This document shows positions 1 to 11,990 of a stretch of DNA of 64,000 nt, piece after piece. Location: the NCBI GenBank assembly GCA_013350335.1, contig CM023539.1:68325631-68389630 (forward strand), given 5' to 3'. How positions within the stretch are numbered: the stretch's first letter is position 1; each line of letters opens with the position of its first letter. Source of the DNA: Chimonanthus salicifolius. Its lineage: Eukaryota; Streptophyta; Magnoliopsida; Laurales; Calycanthaceae. The notes beneath the pieces were generated by a model. That model saw only the letters and a list, made by a program, of their open reading frames with translations. It searched no databases and had not been told where the DNA came from. The position numbers were made by a program, and so were the translations under genes.

Positions 1-71
1 ATTGGCCGATATATCAAAGGCCATTCGTAAGTGTGAAAGTAAAGAAGGGGGGAAGTAATGAGTGAACCAAC

Positions 72-314
72 CAAGACGATGGCTTTAATGTTATCATCAG
101 TGAGTTGGATGTCAAGCTTTGAATCCTTCTACAAATGGAGCAGCACGTCCACCAAGTCGCCATGCTCAGTCGCATCTCCACCGTCCATTTTTCGAGTCCT
201 ATGGTCCTCAATCACCTGACCAAGGAAAGCATCAATGACGCCGGCAACCCTTTTGAGCTTACCGTCCAACCCTGTCAAAACATCTACCCATGCAAATGAC
301 GGGAAGAAATCTCT
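72..314 (-). pseudogene. Cytochrome P450 (CYP71-like) fragment
   Basis: On the minus strand the frame reads RDFFPSFAWVDVLTGLDGK, continues through a helix-rich stretch ending GDLVDVLLHL, then a stop, then KDSKLDIQLTDDNIKAIVL. This is the middle part of a plant CYP71-clade P450 (region before the oxygen-binding I-helix), a haem monooxygenase normally anchored in the ER. The stop (TAG, positions 129-131 on the plus strand as CTA) sits where the family has Gln, so it is a CAG-to-TAG transition. Homology ends abruptly at KAIVL, just before the AGTDT-type motif, and the haem-binding Cys loop is absent. It is a relic. The sequence before the window start could hold more of it. The family is clear; the exact subfamily is not. 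Confidence 0.82.
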
Positions 315-1289
315 ATTTGGTTCCTAGTTCCTACATACACATCACTTCTCTATTATCTAGAGTCACTCAACTCCTACTTTTGGTGTTTCTTGCTGGATTC
401 AATTTTTATTTAAAACAAGTGGCATATTTTATTTTTATTTTTAAATGGTAAAATATAATATATTAAAAGCACCCAAAAGGAGAGTAAAAAAAATTAGTAA
501 ACACTCAACATGTTGATCAAAGAATAATGCTGGAAGATGCCCATACAGCAGTAGGTGGAGAAGAGCTACATATGGTGGCAACTCTTGGCGGCAAGGATGA
601 ACGGTCGTCTGACTGGATTATGCAAAAAAAAAAAGAGGAAGAGGAAAGAAGAGAGAACAGGAATAGAACTGGGAATCCACCCAAACAAGAGACAGAAGAA
701 GAGAAGACTCCACCCGCAAAGTCGGGAAATCCGAGCAGAGAGACGATAGGGAGAAGGAGAAAGGAAGAGTAAAGAGGAGTTTAGGGTTTCCGAGAGATAT
801 CCAAAAAATTTTGATTGATTTTCGAAGTATAGAGTAAAGAACGACTAAAAGACTCTATCGCGGATAGTCCGACGGGCTCGCGGACTGTCTGCGGCCCATC
901 TAAAATTAAACAGACAGTTCGAGTCCGAGTCTGTAGACCTTAGGATCTGGCCTGTATGCTAATTTATTGGACCGGGTCGGACGGTCCACGGGCCGGATCC
1001 AGGTCTGTTTACACCCCTACTCACAGCCTCTGTTTTGTAATAATAAGTGGAAAATGCTTAGATTGGAACGACCATTTACTCATGATATCTAGGGGAGTCC
1101 AAAGGTTTTTATTTTATGATAATTTATTTATCTTTGATATGATAACGGCCATTAATTGGTGAGTCGAAACTGCTATTTCATTTTACCATTGTCTATGTAT
1201 CATGGTCATTTATTAGATAGATAGAAACTAAAGGAAATTCGTTGTTGTGAATAATCCATCTAGATTTCCTGTTTATTTAAGAGGTCTTG
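315..1289. other. Intergenic, no supported gene
   Basis: No convincing gene. A purine-rich stretch (about 625-780) gives short open frames that are compositional only. Positions 860-1020 are unusually GC-rich for the window, with GGGTCGG and CCGGGCC-like motifs ending in TTTACACCCCT, and look like a decayed member of the GGGTCGGG-type repeats found elsewhere here. Confidence 0.5.
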
Positions 1290-1294
1290 TAGCC

Positions 1295-3391
1295 TGATAA
1301 GCACTGAAAAATGATAATTTTACCCTTTAATATTGGATTAGTTAGTTATTAAATTTTGTTTATTTTGTATTATTATTGTAATATATTATATATTCTAAAA
1401 TTATATTTGTTAATATATTATATTAATTAATTTTATCTAATTAAGTGTATTTTTATGTCTTGTTAGGTTGGTGAATTGTTGAGCATGCATTGAGCCCCAT
1501 CAAAGTCTAAGTGATGACTAACTCCGCGTGAGAAGAGGACTATCCCAAGATGAGAGGAAGAAAGTTGCAAAAAAGAAAGAGATGCAGCAGCTCGGTACAA
1601 ATTGAAGCAGAGCATTGAAGAAGAAAGAAGATGAAGAACTGCATGAACCAGCAATAAACTTTAAAGAAAATACATCAGATTTTACAGAGACAGCAGCCAG
1701 CGTGGAAGGAGGAGCTGTTGTCCTATCTGTGTACCGTCCCTTGCAAAGAGAGAAATCAAGAAGCAACTAAAACAAGAAAAAAAACAGAGCAGCTTTAGTT
1801 GAGGAAAAGAATCCTGTAGAAAGAGAAACAACATATTAGCCAATGAGTTAAGAATAAGGTCAGGAAAAATCAAAATGGAAATAAGAGGAGGATGGGTGGT
1901 GGATATCTTATGTCTTTGCCAGTTTTAACTGCAAGTAAACAGAGGGACGGTGGCTGATTATTTCCAAAGGTAAAGAAAAAGAAAAGAAAAGGATTGTTGT
2001 ATATGCATTGTTACAATCCATTGATCTGAGAGAGAGTCACGGCTTCATTGTTTAATAAAAGCAATGAAAGATAGAAGAGCAGAGAATGGAAAGAGAGAAG
2101 ATTGGAAAGGAAGCTTGGTACGGTGGAAGAGTTATCATCTGGATGGGTTTCTAAAAATCCTTTTGTCTTCACAGTGTTGACAGAGAAAAGAAAGCAGGAG
2201 ATGGGTTTCTAAAAATCCACCCAACGAAATAGTGGCTGCCGATCCTGGAGATTTAAAATTGGATTGAGTGGGTCCCATGGCTTGCTTAACTTAGCTATTC
2301 CCAGCACTATAAATACAAGGGTCCTCCACAAGAGAAATTCGAACTTGGTTAAGAAGAATTAACTCTGTGCATTGGAAAGGAAGATAAGAAGGAAATCAGA
2401 CACGGCAAGAGTCTTAGGTTGGTTTTATTTTTATTTTTATTATTTCTTGCATTGTGTTCTTGTATTTCTTTTTCTTTAAAATTCCGTTTATATGTAATTC
2501 TAAATTCATGTTTCATAAATGAAATTGAGGCGTGATGAAAAATTTAGTCTATGGTTTTCCAATTATTCAATTTATGTATGATGATTATTTGATTTTATTT
2601 TTATTCTTTAATTAAGTTTACGTGTGGATTTATTTTAATTATTTCAGATTAAATGTGATGAAAATTTAGATTGAATAGACTTCATTCTTCGATCTAAGGC
2701 TCTTATTTTAAGAGTGCGATGAAATATTTTAGATTTGAAGATGAAGTTTAAATTCTATTCATTCTAAGGTTTAATTTGAGATTTTTAATTTAATAAAATC
2801 CATGGATTTAATTGTTAGAATATTTATCGATGAAAAATTTGAATGCATGATTGGTGATTTACGTGAGCTCTGTATTCTAGGCCTTTGTTTTATTTTTAAA
2901 ATATGGAAAATAATGCCTCCTTGATTTACTTGGATCAGTTCCATTGTAAATATGTACAAAGGTAATTTTAGGTTTTATTTTTATTTTAAAATTCAAAATT
3001 CTTGAAAATTGTGGAACTAGGTTGGTTAATTAATTAATTGCATCTTAGTTTTGTGTTCTAAGTTAAGTTAAGATTATTTATAATTTTTAGATCAAATCCA
3101 CCATCTTAATTAAAATTAGATCTCTTTCATTGTTAAATTCTTGTTTTAGATATGGTTTTTAATTTTAGACAATGTTTTCTATTTTTAGAATGTTTCTAAA
3201 TTAACATTAGATTTCCTAGATTAGAGAATTAATCTCATGTTTAAGATTTATTTCTATGATTTATATATTCAATGGTATGTTTTTCACGGATATATTTTCC
3301 TAAGTTCCAATGGGTTCGAGTTCGCACTCAATCGCTATACTATCTAATGGTTCGTGCGCTTGCGAGTTATAAATTTAAAATTTACACAACA
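1295..3391 (+). repeat. 5' LTR of the Athila-like element
   Basis: 2,097 bp, TG...CA ends. It contains a TATA-like CTATAAATACAAG near 2309, the likely promoter. It differs from the 3' LTR by scattered substitutions and by an indel near 2150-2180, where the 3' LTR has extra sequence. Confidence 0.92.
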
Positions 3392-3397
3392 AGTTTT

Positions 3398-3414
3398 TGG
3401 CACCGTTGCCGGGG
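3398..3414 (+). other. Primer binding site (tRNA-Asp type)
   Basis: TGGCACCGTTGCCGGGG, 6 bp after the LTR. It is complementary to the 3' end of plant tRNA-Asp with one mismatch (A in place of G at the fifth base). This primer choice is typical of Athila-type elements. Confidence 0.85.
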
Positions 3415-3473
3415 ACCGAACTTGGGTCACCCACGTGACAGGCGGGAATACTTACCACTATACTAATAGGCGG

Positions 3474-3839
3474 AATCATCCAAATTTTTCATGGCGTCAG
3501 AATCAACCTCCAGTAGGTCAAGGACCTCCTTAATATCAAGGCCAACCATATCAACCTCCCCAGTATCAACCACCCAACCAACCATACCATCCACCTCCAA
3601 ATCATCCACCCTAGCCAAATCCATCCTATCAGTCCGGTCCATCTCAACAACGTAAGCCCTCTCTTGAGGATACGTTGCAACAGTTCATACAGTCCACCCA
3701 GCAAGCTATGCACAAGCTTGAAACATAGCTTGGACAGTTAGCCACCGTGATAGGAGATAGGGAGAAAGGCAAATTCCCTAGTCAGCCTATCCCGAACCCC
3801 AAGGGTCAGCATGTGGTTCAAACGTCTCACCAGGATTGA
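3474..3839 (+). pseudogene. Decayed retrotransposon gag C-terminal region
   Basis: The plus-strand frame reads NHPNFSWRQNQPPVGQGPP, then Gln/Pro/Tyr-rich sequence (YQPPQYQPPNQPY), then KPSLEDTLQQFIQSTQQAM and LGQLATVIGDREKGKFPSQP. This is the tail of a Ty3/gypsy Athila-type gag polyprotein. Three in-frame stops (about 3531, 3615 and 3726) each fall where the family has Gln, and each is explained by one C-to-T change in CAA or CAG. The capsid part of gag is missing, since the frame starts only about 60 bp after the primer site. Confidence 0.85.
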
Positions 3840-5939
3840 TAGGAAGGTACACCCATCCATATCCACCCATTCATCCATCTACCAGTCATTCTATGTCTGA
3901 GTTTGAGTTTTTCTGTGTCCGTATGTTCATTGTGTTCAGTCTGTCTAGGTTAGGTTTTTGCATTTTGTGTGTGTCTCTGAGTCTATGTTGAGTTTGTCTG
4001 TGAGTCAATATGTGTTTGTGTTGATGTTGGACTAGTTTAGGTTTTTACTTTTGTTGAGTCAGTTTTTGTGCTTTTCAGTCAATGTAGTGTCTTTGTTGTT
4101 TTTGTTTTTGTTGTCTATTTGTTTTTGCAGGTTTTGAATAAAGAGAGCCCTCTCAGGTATTTTTTTTACTGAACTGAAGTTGTGCTATTCTGATATTTTC
4201 TTCTAATTTACAACTGATCACTGTAGATTAGGGAACATTGAGGACAATGTTGAATTTAAGTTTGGGGGTATTAGGGGGTTACACTGTGTCTACTTTCAGT
4301 CTTGTGTCCATTTTAGAGTCAATTTGAAAAAAAAATTGTTTTGTTTTTGAGTAAAAAAAATTAAAATTAAAAAAATCTTTGATTTTTCAGCATTTATATG
4401 TGGATCAAAATTTTTATATCATGCTTTTCCAATTGAATTTTATTAAATTTATGCTTGGAAAACTTTTACACTAGCCATATTAATGTCAGCTTGGAAAAGA
4501 TAAATATTCATGAGTTAAGTGATCACTGGAGGAATACCAGTGGAGACTTATGACCCAGAGAGCTTTTGAGCCATTCTATTTTTCTGAGGGTTATAAGTAA
4601 TTCTTTTTTCTTTGATGTACGTATTATTATTTGTCGTAAGATCTCATTATTTCTTTGTTTCGATCAAATACTGAGAACGACACCAAAATTGGATTCTTAC
4701 GCCAGAAATTTTTCTGAATTTATTTGCAACAATTAAATATTCATATGAAGCTTAGAAAGTGATATAGGCCATTATGTTGGATCGTTTGAACCTTTCAACC
4801 CTACCTATTTTTGGTCATATATTATCATGTTAGTTCCCACTTTTGAGTTTTGAATGTAAATTTAGCCTATTTTTATTGATTAACCATGTTATCTATACCC
4901 AACTCCGGTTGTGGAGTTTGAGCCTACATTGAAAAATCTATGACCAATTCTAAGGACTCAAGAAAGGTTAGAGATGATTGTTATTGGGATGGTACTCTAA
5001 GAAAAATATGACATTTGAAAAAAAAAATTATCAAAAAAAAAAATGATGAAGGAAAAAAAAAAAAAAAAAAGAGAAAAAATTGAGAAGGGGAACATCTATA
5101 CATCAAAAGATGGATGTGAAAAAAAAGAGAATATATATATAGAAAAAAAAATGACGTTTCTGAAGTGCTTAAAGAAAAATAGAGGAAAAAGAATCGCAAT
5201 GAAAATTTTGAAGACCTCTACTTTTTTTGTTCAAAATATTAATTTTAGAGTCTTTTTATCCTTCTTTGATATGACCCGGTCCTAAGCCACATTTTGTCCT
5301 ATTAGAAGTCCTAACGATCTTAAGTGTAATATGGTATTTTAGTGGAGAATAGATAAAGAAGAATTATGGTGTTTGATTCAACGTTCTCAGGAAAATGACA
5401 TCCATTCATGAGATCTATGTTTTTATTTGATCTTAGTCGTTCTTTGATGATAAATATGTGAGATATTTGCATTTGATAAATTATTCCGCTCACATATACT
5501 TTTGAGAGAAATTTAGCCCAATCTCTGTCCAAAAGTCTTTCTGAGAGATATATCTAGTGAGATTCGGAGTCAAAGCGCATTTTCAGCTGGTGGTTGCAAA
5601 ACTTGTGTGTATTTTGAAAAATAAGGTTAAGCTAATGTTGGCTATATCACACACTACACTCCGGGTATAAGTTTTGTAAAATAAATTTGGAGTTGTATGC
5701 TGTTTAAATTTTTGTTAATATATTTTTGCTGAAATTTGATGTTTGTGGGTATCATCACTGAAAGATCTCACGAGACTATAACTCGTTCACTAGTGGTGAG
5801 CTAGGGGCTTAAAGGCTTACTGCATATGCTAAATGCAATCGAGAGTACCAGCGAAAGTGGTGTAGATTAGGATTAATCTTGTTTTAATTTTTAATTTAGT
5901 TTTGCTCGAGGACTAGCAAAATCTAAGTTTGGAGGTATT
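3840..5939 (+). other. Internal untranslated part of the LTR element, with two polypurine tracts
   Basis: No domain recognised. A purine-rich motif AAGTTTGGGGGTATT occurs at 4258-4272, and its near copy AAGTTTGGAGGTATT at 5925-5939 abuts the 3' LTR as the working polypurine tract. The earlier copy may be a second plus-strand primer. Positions 5030-5160 are A-rich, giving a spurious Lys-rich open frame. Confidence 0.7.
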
Positions 5940-8055
5940 TGATAAGCACTGAAAAATGATAATTTTACCCTTTAATATTGGATTAGTTAGTTATTAAATT
6001 TTGTTTATTTTATATTATTATTGTAATATATTATATATTCTAAAATTATATTTGTTAATATATTATATTAATTAATTTTATCTAATTAAGTGTATTTTTA
6101 TGTCTTGTTAGGTTGGTGAATTGTTAAGCATGCATTGAGTCCCATCAAAGTCTAAGTGATGACTAACTCTGCGTGAGAAGAGGACTATCCCAAGATGAGA
6201 GGAAGAAAGTTGCAAAAAAGAAAGAGATGCAGCAGCTCGGTACAAATTGAAGCAGAGCATTGAAGAAGAAAGAAGATGAAGAACTGCATGAACCAGCAAT
6301 AAACTTTAAAGAAAATACATCAGATTTTACAGAGACAGCAGCCAGCGTGGAAGGAGGAGCTGTTGTCCTATCTGTGTACCGTCCCTTGCAAAGAGAGAAA
6401 TCAAGAAGCAACTAAAACAAGAAAAAAAACAGAGCAGCTTTAGTTGAGGAAAAGAATCCTGTAGAAAGAGAAACAACATATTAGCCAATGAGTTAAGAAT
6501 AAGGTCAGGAAAAATCAAAATGGAAATAAGAGGAGGATGGGTGGTGGATATCTTATGTCGTTGCCAGATTTAACTGCAAGCAAACAGAGGGACGGTGGCT
6601 GATTATTTCCAAAGGTAAAGAAAAAGAAAAGAAAAGGACTGTTGTATATGCATTGTTACAATCCATTGATCTGAGAGAGAGTCACGGCTTCATTGTTTAA
6701 GAAAAGCCATGAAAGAAATAGAAGAGCAGAGAATGGAAAGAGAGAAGATTGGAAAGGAAGCTTGGTATGGTGGAAGAGTTATCATCTGGATGAAAAGTGG
6801 AAAGCAAGTCAGTTGTGCAAATCCTTTTGTCTTCACAGTGTTGACAGAGAAAAGAAAGCAGGAGATGGGTTTCTAAAAATCCACCCAACGAAATAGTGGC
6901 TGCCGATCCTGGAGATTTAAAATTGGATTGAGTGGGTCCCATGGCTTGCTTAACTTAGCTATTCCCAGCACTATAAATACAAGGGTCCTCCACAAGAGAA
7001 ATTCAAACCTGGTTAAGAAGAATTAACTCTGTGCATTGGAAAGGAAGATAAGAAGGAAATCAGACACGGCAAGAGTCTTAGGTTGGTTTTATTTTTATTT
7101 TTATTATTTCTTGCATTGTGTTCTTGTATTTCTTTTTCTTTAAAATTCCGTTTATATGTAATTCTAAATTCATGTTTCATAAATGAAATTGAGGCGTGAT
7201 GAAAAATTTAGTCTATGGTTTTCCAATTATTCAATTTATGTATGATGATTATTTGATTTTATTTTTATTCTTTAATTAAGTTTACGTGTGGATTTATTTT
7301 AATTATTTCAGATTAAATGTGATGAAAATTTAGATTGAATAGACTTTATTCTTCGATCTAAGGCTCTTATTTTAAGAGTGCGATGAAATATTTTAGATTT
7401 GAAGATGAAGTTTAAATTCTATTCATTCTAAGGTTTAATTTGAGATTTTTAATTTAATAAAATCCATGGATTTAATTGTTAGAATATTTATCGATGAAAA
7501 ATTTGAATGCATGATTGGTGATTTACGTGAGCTCTGTATTCTAGGCCTTTGTTTTATTTTTAAAATATGGAAAATAATGCCTCCTTGATTTACTTGGATC
7601 AGTTCCATTGTAAATATGTACAAAGGTAATTTTAGGTTTTATTTTTATTTTAAAATTCAAAATTCTTGAAAATTGTGGAACTAGGTTGGTTAATTAATTA
7701 ATTGCATCTTAGTTTTGTGTTCTAAGTTAAGTTAAGATTATTTATAATTTTTAGATCAAATCCACCATCTTAATTAAAATTAGATCTCTTTCATTGTTAA
7801 ATTCTAGTTTTAGATATGGTTTCTAATTTTAGACAATGTTTTCTATTTTTAGAATGTTTCTAAATTAACATTAGGTTTCCTAGATTAGAGAATTAATCTC
7901 ATGTTTAAGATTTATTTCTATGATTTATATATTCAGTGGTATGTTTTTCACGGATATATTTTCCTAAGTTCCGATGGGTTCGACCTCGCACTCAATCGCT
8001 ATACTATCTAATGGTTCGTGCGCTTGCGAGTTATAAATTTAAAATTTGTACAACA
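5940..8055 (+). repeat. 3' LTR of the Athila-like element
   Basis: 2,116 bp, starting TGATAAGCACTG and ending GTACAACA, followed directly by the TAGCC target copy. It includes the segment near 6790-6830 that the 5' LTR lacks. Confidence 0.92.
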
Positions 8056-8060
8056 TAGCC

Positions 8061-8571
8061 TGCAATCAACTATGAAGCCTTTCCCATTTAAAAATGTTAC
8101 AAGGGAAAATGAACATAATCAACCACCTCAGTTGATGCTGCTTCTTAAGATCTCAATATCTAAGCAAATCCTAGAAACCCTAGTTAAACAGTGGAAAATT
8201 TCTTCTTGATTTCCTTGTTCCTTGATTACCAATCACCCACTCAATGTACTCTTGAATTGAAAATAAGATTTCTTTGTGATTGAGTTACTTGAGTTGATAC
8301 TTCATTTTATTATATTGTGAAGAGAACTCTTCTAAAATTAGAGAAAGCAAGAGAACAACTTAAGGATAGAAGAAAACAAAAGAGAGAGGGGCTCTTGTGA
8401 GAGTTTAAGATAAAACATAGAAAAGATAAAACAAGAAAATAAATAAATATATATAAAAGCGAGCGAGAGAGAAATTTTATCTTAGAATGAAAGAGAGCTG
8501 TATAGAATTGAGTTGATACGTAACTTTGATCTCTTAAAAAAATAATAGAAATTTAAAGAAGTGTTGGAGTG
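8061..8571. other. Intergenic, nothing recognised
   Basis: AT-rich sequence directly downstream of the LTR element. Short open frames only, with no family resemblance. Confidence 0.4.
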
Positions 8572-8699
8572 TGAATGAGAGTTCCACATCGATTGTAACA
8601 AGGAAAAACTGAAGACGTATAAGAGACTGGATCACTCCACCTATCAGGCTAGTCTTTTGGGCCAGAAGCCCGGTCCAAACAGAGTAATGGTATCAGAGC
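8572..8699 (+). repeat. TRIM-like LTR end with initiator-Met primer site
   Basis: About 110 bp running from TGTTGGAGTGTG to GGTCCAAACA, then TGGTATCAGAGC at 8688-8699, the complement of the 3' end of plant initiator tRNA-Met. The words CACATCGATTGT, GGATCACTCCACC and CTAGTCTTTTGGG recur in the TRIM-like copies at 13,640 and 27,715. No second LTR was found downstream, so this is probably a truncated copy. Confidence 0.65.
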
Positions 8700-9286
8700 T
8701 AGGTACCCATGCCATAGCATGTGAACTCAGAATCTCCTAGCCGAATGAGATAGTTCGCGACGTTATATCACATGCTTGCCAATCTTGTACTTATTTGGAG
8801 ATATAAAAAGTTAAGAACTGGAATTTGTCTTTAACTCTTTATGTTGGCACCTACACCTCGTTATGTTTTAGTACTTGCTCTATGTAGCATGTGTTACACG
8901 GTCTTATCACTTCCATTTTCTAGATCTTGCAATATTTAGAGATAAGAATTGCAAAATTCATCCACTGTGTTCCATGTACCGTCTTTGGAAGCATGATTCA
9001 CTCTATCTAGTGGAAATTGAGCATGGATCCATGTACCATGGACCTAGACCAATTTGTTTTACCACTTTTCATTTGATGTCATCTAAATTTGTGAATTTTT
9101 GTCTTATGTAATTTTTATAATAATTCAAACAAACAATGAAAATATAGTTTTTAATGAAAATATGTTAGCATCAATGGTGGAGACAAGGATGCATCTAGAG
9201 GCAAGATCTTCTTGCACTTTCATGGCTTCAACCTTCAACCAAAAGACATGACTTGCTTTCTAGTGAAACGAAAAGGAAGACCATTA
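8700..9286. other. Intergenic, nothing recognised
   Basis: Probably the interior of, or sequence flanking, the TRIM-like copy. A 78-codon open frame at 8875-9111 has no recognisable family. Confidence 0.35.
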
Positions 9287-9671
9287 GGGATGAAACTTGG
9301 GACGGATTTTAACTTGACACATATAACTCGACCTAAAAAATCAGTGGGTTTGAGTTATGTATTTGTATATTTCGGGTTGCGTTGGGAAAGAAATCTGTAT
9401 GAAATTTGGGTATGGTTAGGAAAAAAAACCCATATGAAATTCAGGTCGGATTGGATTGAGAAATTTAAAATCAATTTGACATGAAATAAGTGCACCAAGT
9501 TATAAAACATTAGTGATTAGGGCTGAAACTCAGGTCGGGTCGGTTCAGTCCAGCACTTGGGTTAAGTCAGGTCATGTCGAGTAATTCGGGTGAGCAATTT
9601 GGGTTGGATCGATTTGAGTTTAATAAATTTTGACACAGATTAGATTGAGTTTATTAAAACTCGACCCGACC
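9287..9671. repeat. GGGTCGGG/CGACCCGA-rich repeat
   Basis: It starts at TGAAACTTGGGACGG, continues through GGGTTGAGT-like and CAGGTCGGGTCGGTT words, and ends AAACTCGACCCGACCC. The same composite in the same order is found at 63,343-63,730, so the two sites hold copies of one older repeat. Its relation to the short TIR elements at 32,154 and 38,209 is shown by shared GGGCTGAAACTC-type words. Confidence 0.65.
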
Positions 9672-10067
9672 CATTTGAGTTTCTGCTTAGAACACCAAGA
9701 AGCTTTCTTCTAGAAAACTCCATCCTCCGTCCACATGTTTTCAAATTGGAAAGGGGATATGGTCCAAGATGGGCTTAAGAAGTGCTTCATGGAAGAAGTT
9801 GAAAAAATGCTCCCAATTGGCTGAGATAAGGAACCTATCCAATTTAGAAAGAGAAAGGCATTCTTGGTTCTTTGTCCAAGTGAACCATTGAGGATTGAGC
9901 TTACTGAAATCCAACATTATTAGGGAAAAAGTCTCAGAAGAGATTTTTTCCATTTGAAAATCTGATTTAAATTTTAAAAATACAAATATATACAAGTGAT
10001 TTAACTTTTTAAAAAGGGTCTCCAAATGGGAAAAAGCCCTTAAAAGATTTTTCCCTCTAACAGGCAT
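9672..10067 (-). pseudogene. LINE (L1-type) endonuclease-region relic
   Basis: The minus frame reads NPQWFTWTKNQECLSLSKLD, then RFLISANWEHFFNFF, then KPILDHIPFPI. This is the end of a plant L1 endonuclease domain (the FTW...SKLDRFL...SDH..I pattern that closes APE-type LINE endonucleases). Compared with the copy at 63,740-64,000, a short stretch is deleted between two GGGGATA repeats at about 9755, which removes LLDFGGIKRR and breaks the downstream frame. No reverse transcriptase follows. Confidence 0.75.
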
Positions 10068-11760
10068 TCACATGAGTACAATTTAAACGGTGCGGGAATT
10101 CCTGAGGCATTTTTGAATGGAGAAAATGTGGAATGCACGGCCCGAGAGAAATCTCAGTTTGATCGGGCCTGGCTTCTCATGGAAATAATAATGGCTATTT
10201 ATTCAAGTCGTTATCACCAATGCTATTTTTGCACTGTATAAATATTTATTGTTATGGACTTTAATATTTGTATAAAGGTAGTATAAGAATTGGTTTTATT
10301 AAGAAAATTATTGTATGTAGAGTGGTTATTCAAGTTTTAAATTGCCCTTTTGCAGAATCATTTGTTAGCATATGATTCATCTAAAATCCAAACTCTATGT
10401 ATTTAAAAATAAAAAATAAAAATGACTGCAATTTATAAAAATCTTATTTTTCAAAAAAAATGCAAATTATAAACAATTATAGATTTGAATATCATATTGA
10501 AGCACTATTTGATCTAATCATGATCTTTCTAACAAAATACAAAAATATTTAAGATTAAAATAAAAAAGTGAAGATGAAGAAAAAGAAAAAGGAAGATGAA
10601 GTATAAAGATGCATGAAAAAATAAGTAGAAGGATAGAAGTGAAAGAAAAATGTAAAGCAAAATAAGAAAAAGAAAAGAGCTCTAGCAAAGTAGCAACCTT
10701 TAGTTGAAGAAACTTACTAATTCCATTAATTGATTTTTTTTTCTTAATTTTTATTTGTTTTATTAAAAAAAAGTCAATCATATTAATTGAAAATAGATCT
10801 AATAGGCTACGATTGGACCAAATTTCAACCTTTAACTCATTTCTCAACTACTTAATCTTAATGGCCGAAATCACTAAACGTCCTTCAATTTTTATGGATG
10901 GTTGATGATTTCGACCTTTAAGCTCAAGTGATTGAGAATTGAGTTTGATGTTAAAATTTAATTTACAGGTATCTTATTAAGTCTACTTTCAATTCATATA
11001 GTAGGTGTTTTGTTTTAAAGTAGAAGATGAAAAAGGGGGTTGATGACTCACTTGAGGGGGGGGATGAGGTTGTATTAAAAAAAAATAAGGAGGGATTGTA
11101 TAAATTTATTTATGAATAAAGGGAGGAAGGAGAGAGAGATACCACCCTAGGTGGGACGATTGCAAGAAACGAAAGAGAGGGTTGAGACTTGAGACTACAA
11201 AGCAAACAATTACCAGAGAGGAGAAGGAAAATTTAGATTATGTTAGGATATGGGTATCCATCACAAAATACTAATCTATTAGGTTGAGGGATTAAGTCTT
11301 TATAAATTCTATGAAACCATTTGTCAAGATTGAGTATCCAGCCCAGAAGGCTAATTTATTAGGTAGAGTGACCCAAGTTCTTATAAATCCTTAGATCTTT
11401 TTCTGTACTTTCAATATGAGACTCGTTTCTAGCCTGTCCCAACAGATTATATATAATAGGGCAAAAAATCCTATATCAATAAAAGATACAACTAAATCTA
11501 TTTTTATTAAGTTTAGAAAATCCTCTAACTCAACTACTCAAGAAACTGAATTTCCTAGGGTTCGAAAGACAATTATGATTAGAGTTGGAAAACCCTATTA
11601 TACACAAATTCCTTAATATTTTCCCCATCAGAGGTAATCTATTTTTGCCTCAATATTGAAAGAGTCAGGTTTACCTTTTCAACTCCTATGAAAGCCAAAT
11701 GCATAAAAAATGTGATGCTATAGTATGTTATTATTAATACAATGGAGAAACTCCATAAAC
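10068..11760. other. Intergenic, nothing recognised
   Basis: AT-rich with homopurine runs (10,560-10,690 and 11,020-11,200). No coding family recognised on either strand. It ends at the left edge of duplication copy A. Confidence 0.4.
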
Positions 11761-11990
11761 AGAAATAAAAAAATGTATATTTGGCCCAAGCATTTTTAAC
11801 GGGAATTTAACGGCAAAATCTTGTAATTTTAACGGGAATTTACCGTTTCTCGCGATGAAAATGTGTTTTTAATGGGAATTTACCGTTAAAAACGGCAGAC
11901 GTGATAAACTCCGGTTTTTAACGGGAAAAGTCATTTTGCCGATATTTTCGCGATAAAAATGAAAATATCGGAGATATTTGTTACACAGGT
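11761..11990. repeat. Short degenerate array of AACGGGAATTTACCG-like words
   Basis: Words such as AACGGGAATTTAACGGCAAAA, AACGGGAATTTACCG and TTACCGTTAAAAACGGCA recur, with CGCGATAAAAATG pairs. The related copy at 40,230-40,610 continues about 150 bp further left, so copy A begins inside this repeat. Confidence 0.55.

Larger units (their letters stand above)
1295..8055 (+). mobile_element. Non-autonomous Athila-like Ty3/gypsy LTR retrotransposon
   Basis: A complete 6,761-bp element. Two nearly identical direct LTRs (1295-3391 and 5940-8055) begin TGATAAGCACTG and end ACAACA. A 5-bp target duplication TAGCC lies at 1290-1294 and 8056-8060. A tRNA-Asp-type primer site follows the 5' LTR, and a purine-rich AAGTTTGGAGGTATT precedes the 3' LTR. 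The interior is only 2.5 kb: a damaged gag tail and no protease, reverse transcriptase, RNase H or integrase was found. It would therefore have needed enzymes from a relative (LARD-like). Large LTRs, a tRNA-Asp primer site and the Pro/Gln-rich gag tail point to the Athila/Tat branch. The pre-insertion site reads straight through from 1,294 to 8,061. Confidence 0.93.

Noticed and set aside
1463..1873. Overlapping Ser/Leu/Phe-rich minus open frames in the 5' LTR, repeated at 6108-6518
   Set aside because: They appear in both LTRs only because the LTRs are copies, and they are antisense to purine-rich DNA. No domain seen.
3489..3713. 74-codon minus-strand open frame rich in Trp/Leu/Gly inside the LTR element
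   Set aside because: It is the antisense shadow of the Pro/Gln-rich gag frame; the plus strand explains the composition.
10518..10847. 109-codon minus open frame rich in Phe/Ser
   Set aside because: Antisense of an A/G-rich low-complexity stretch, with no coding signature.
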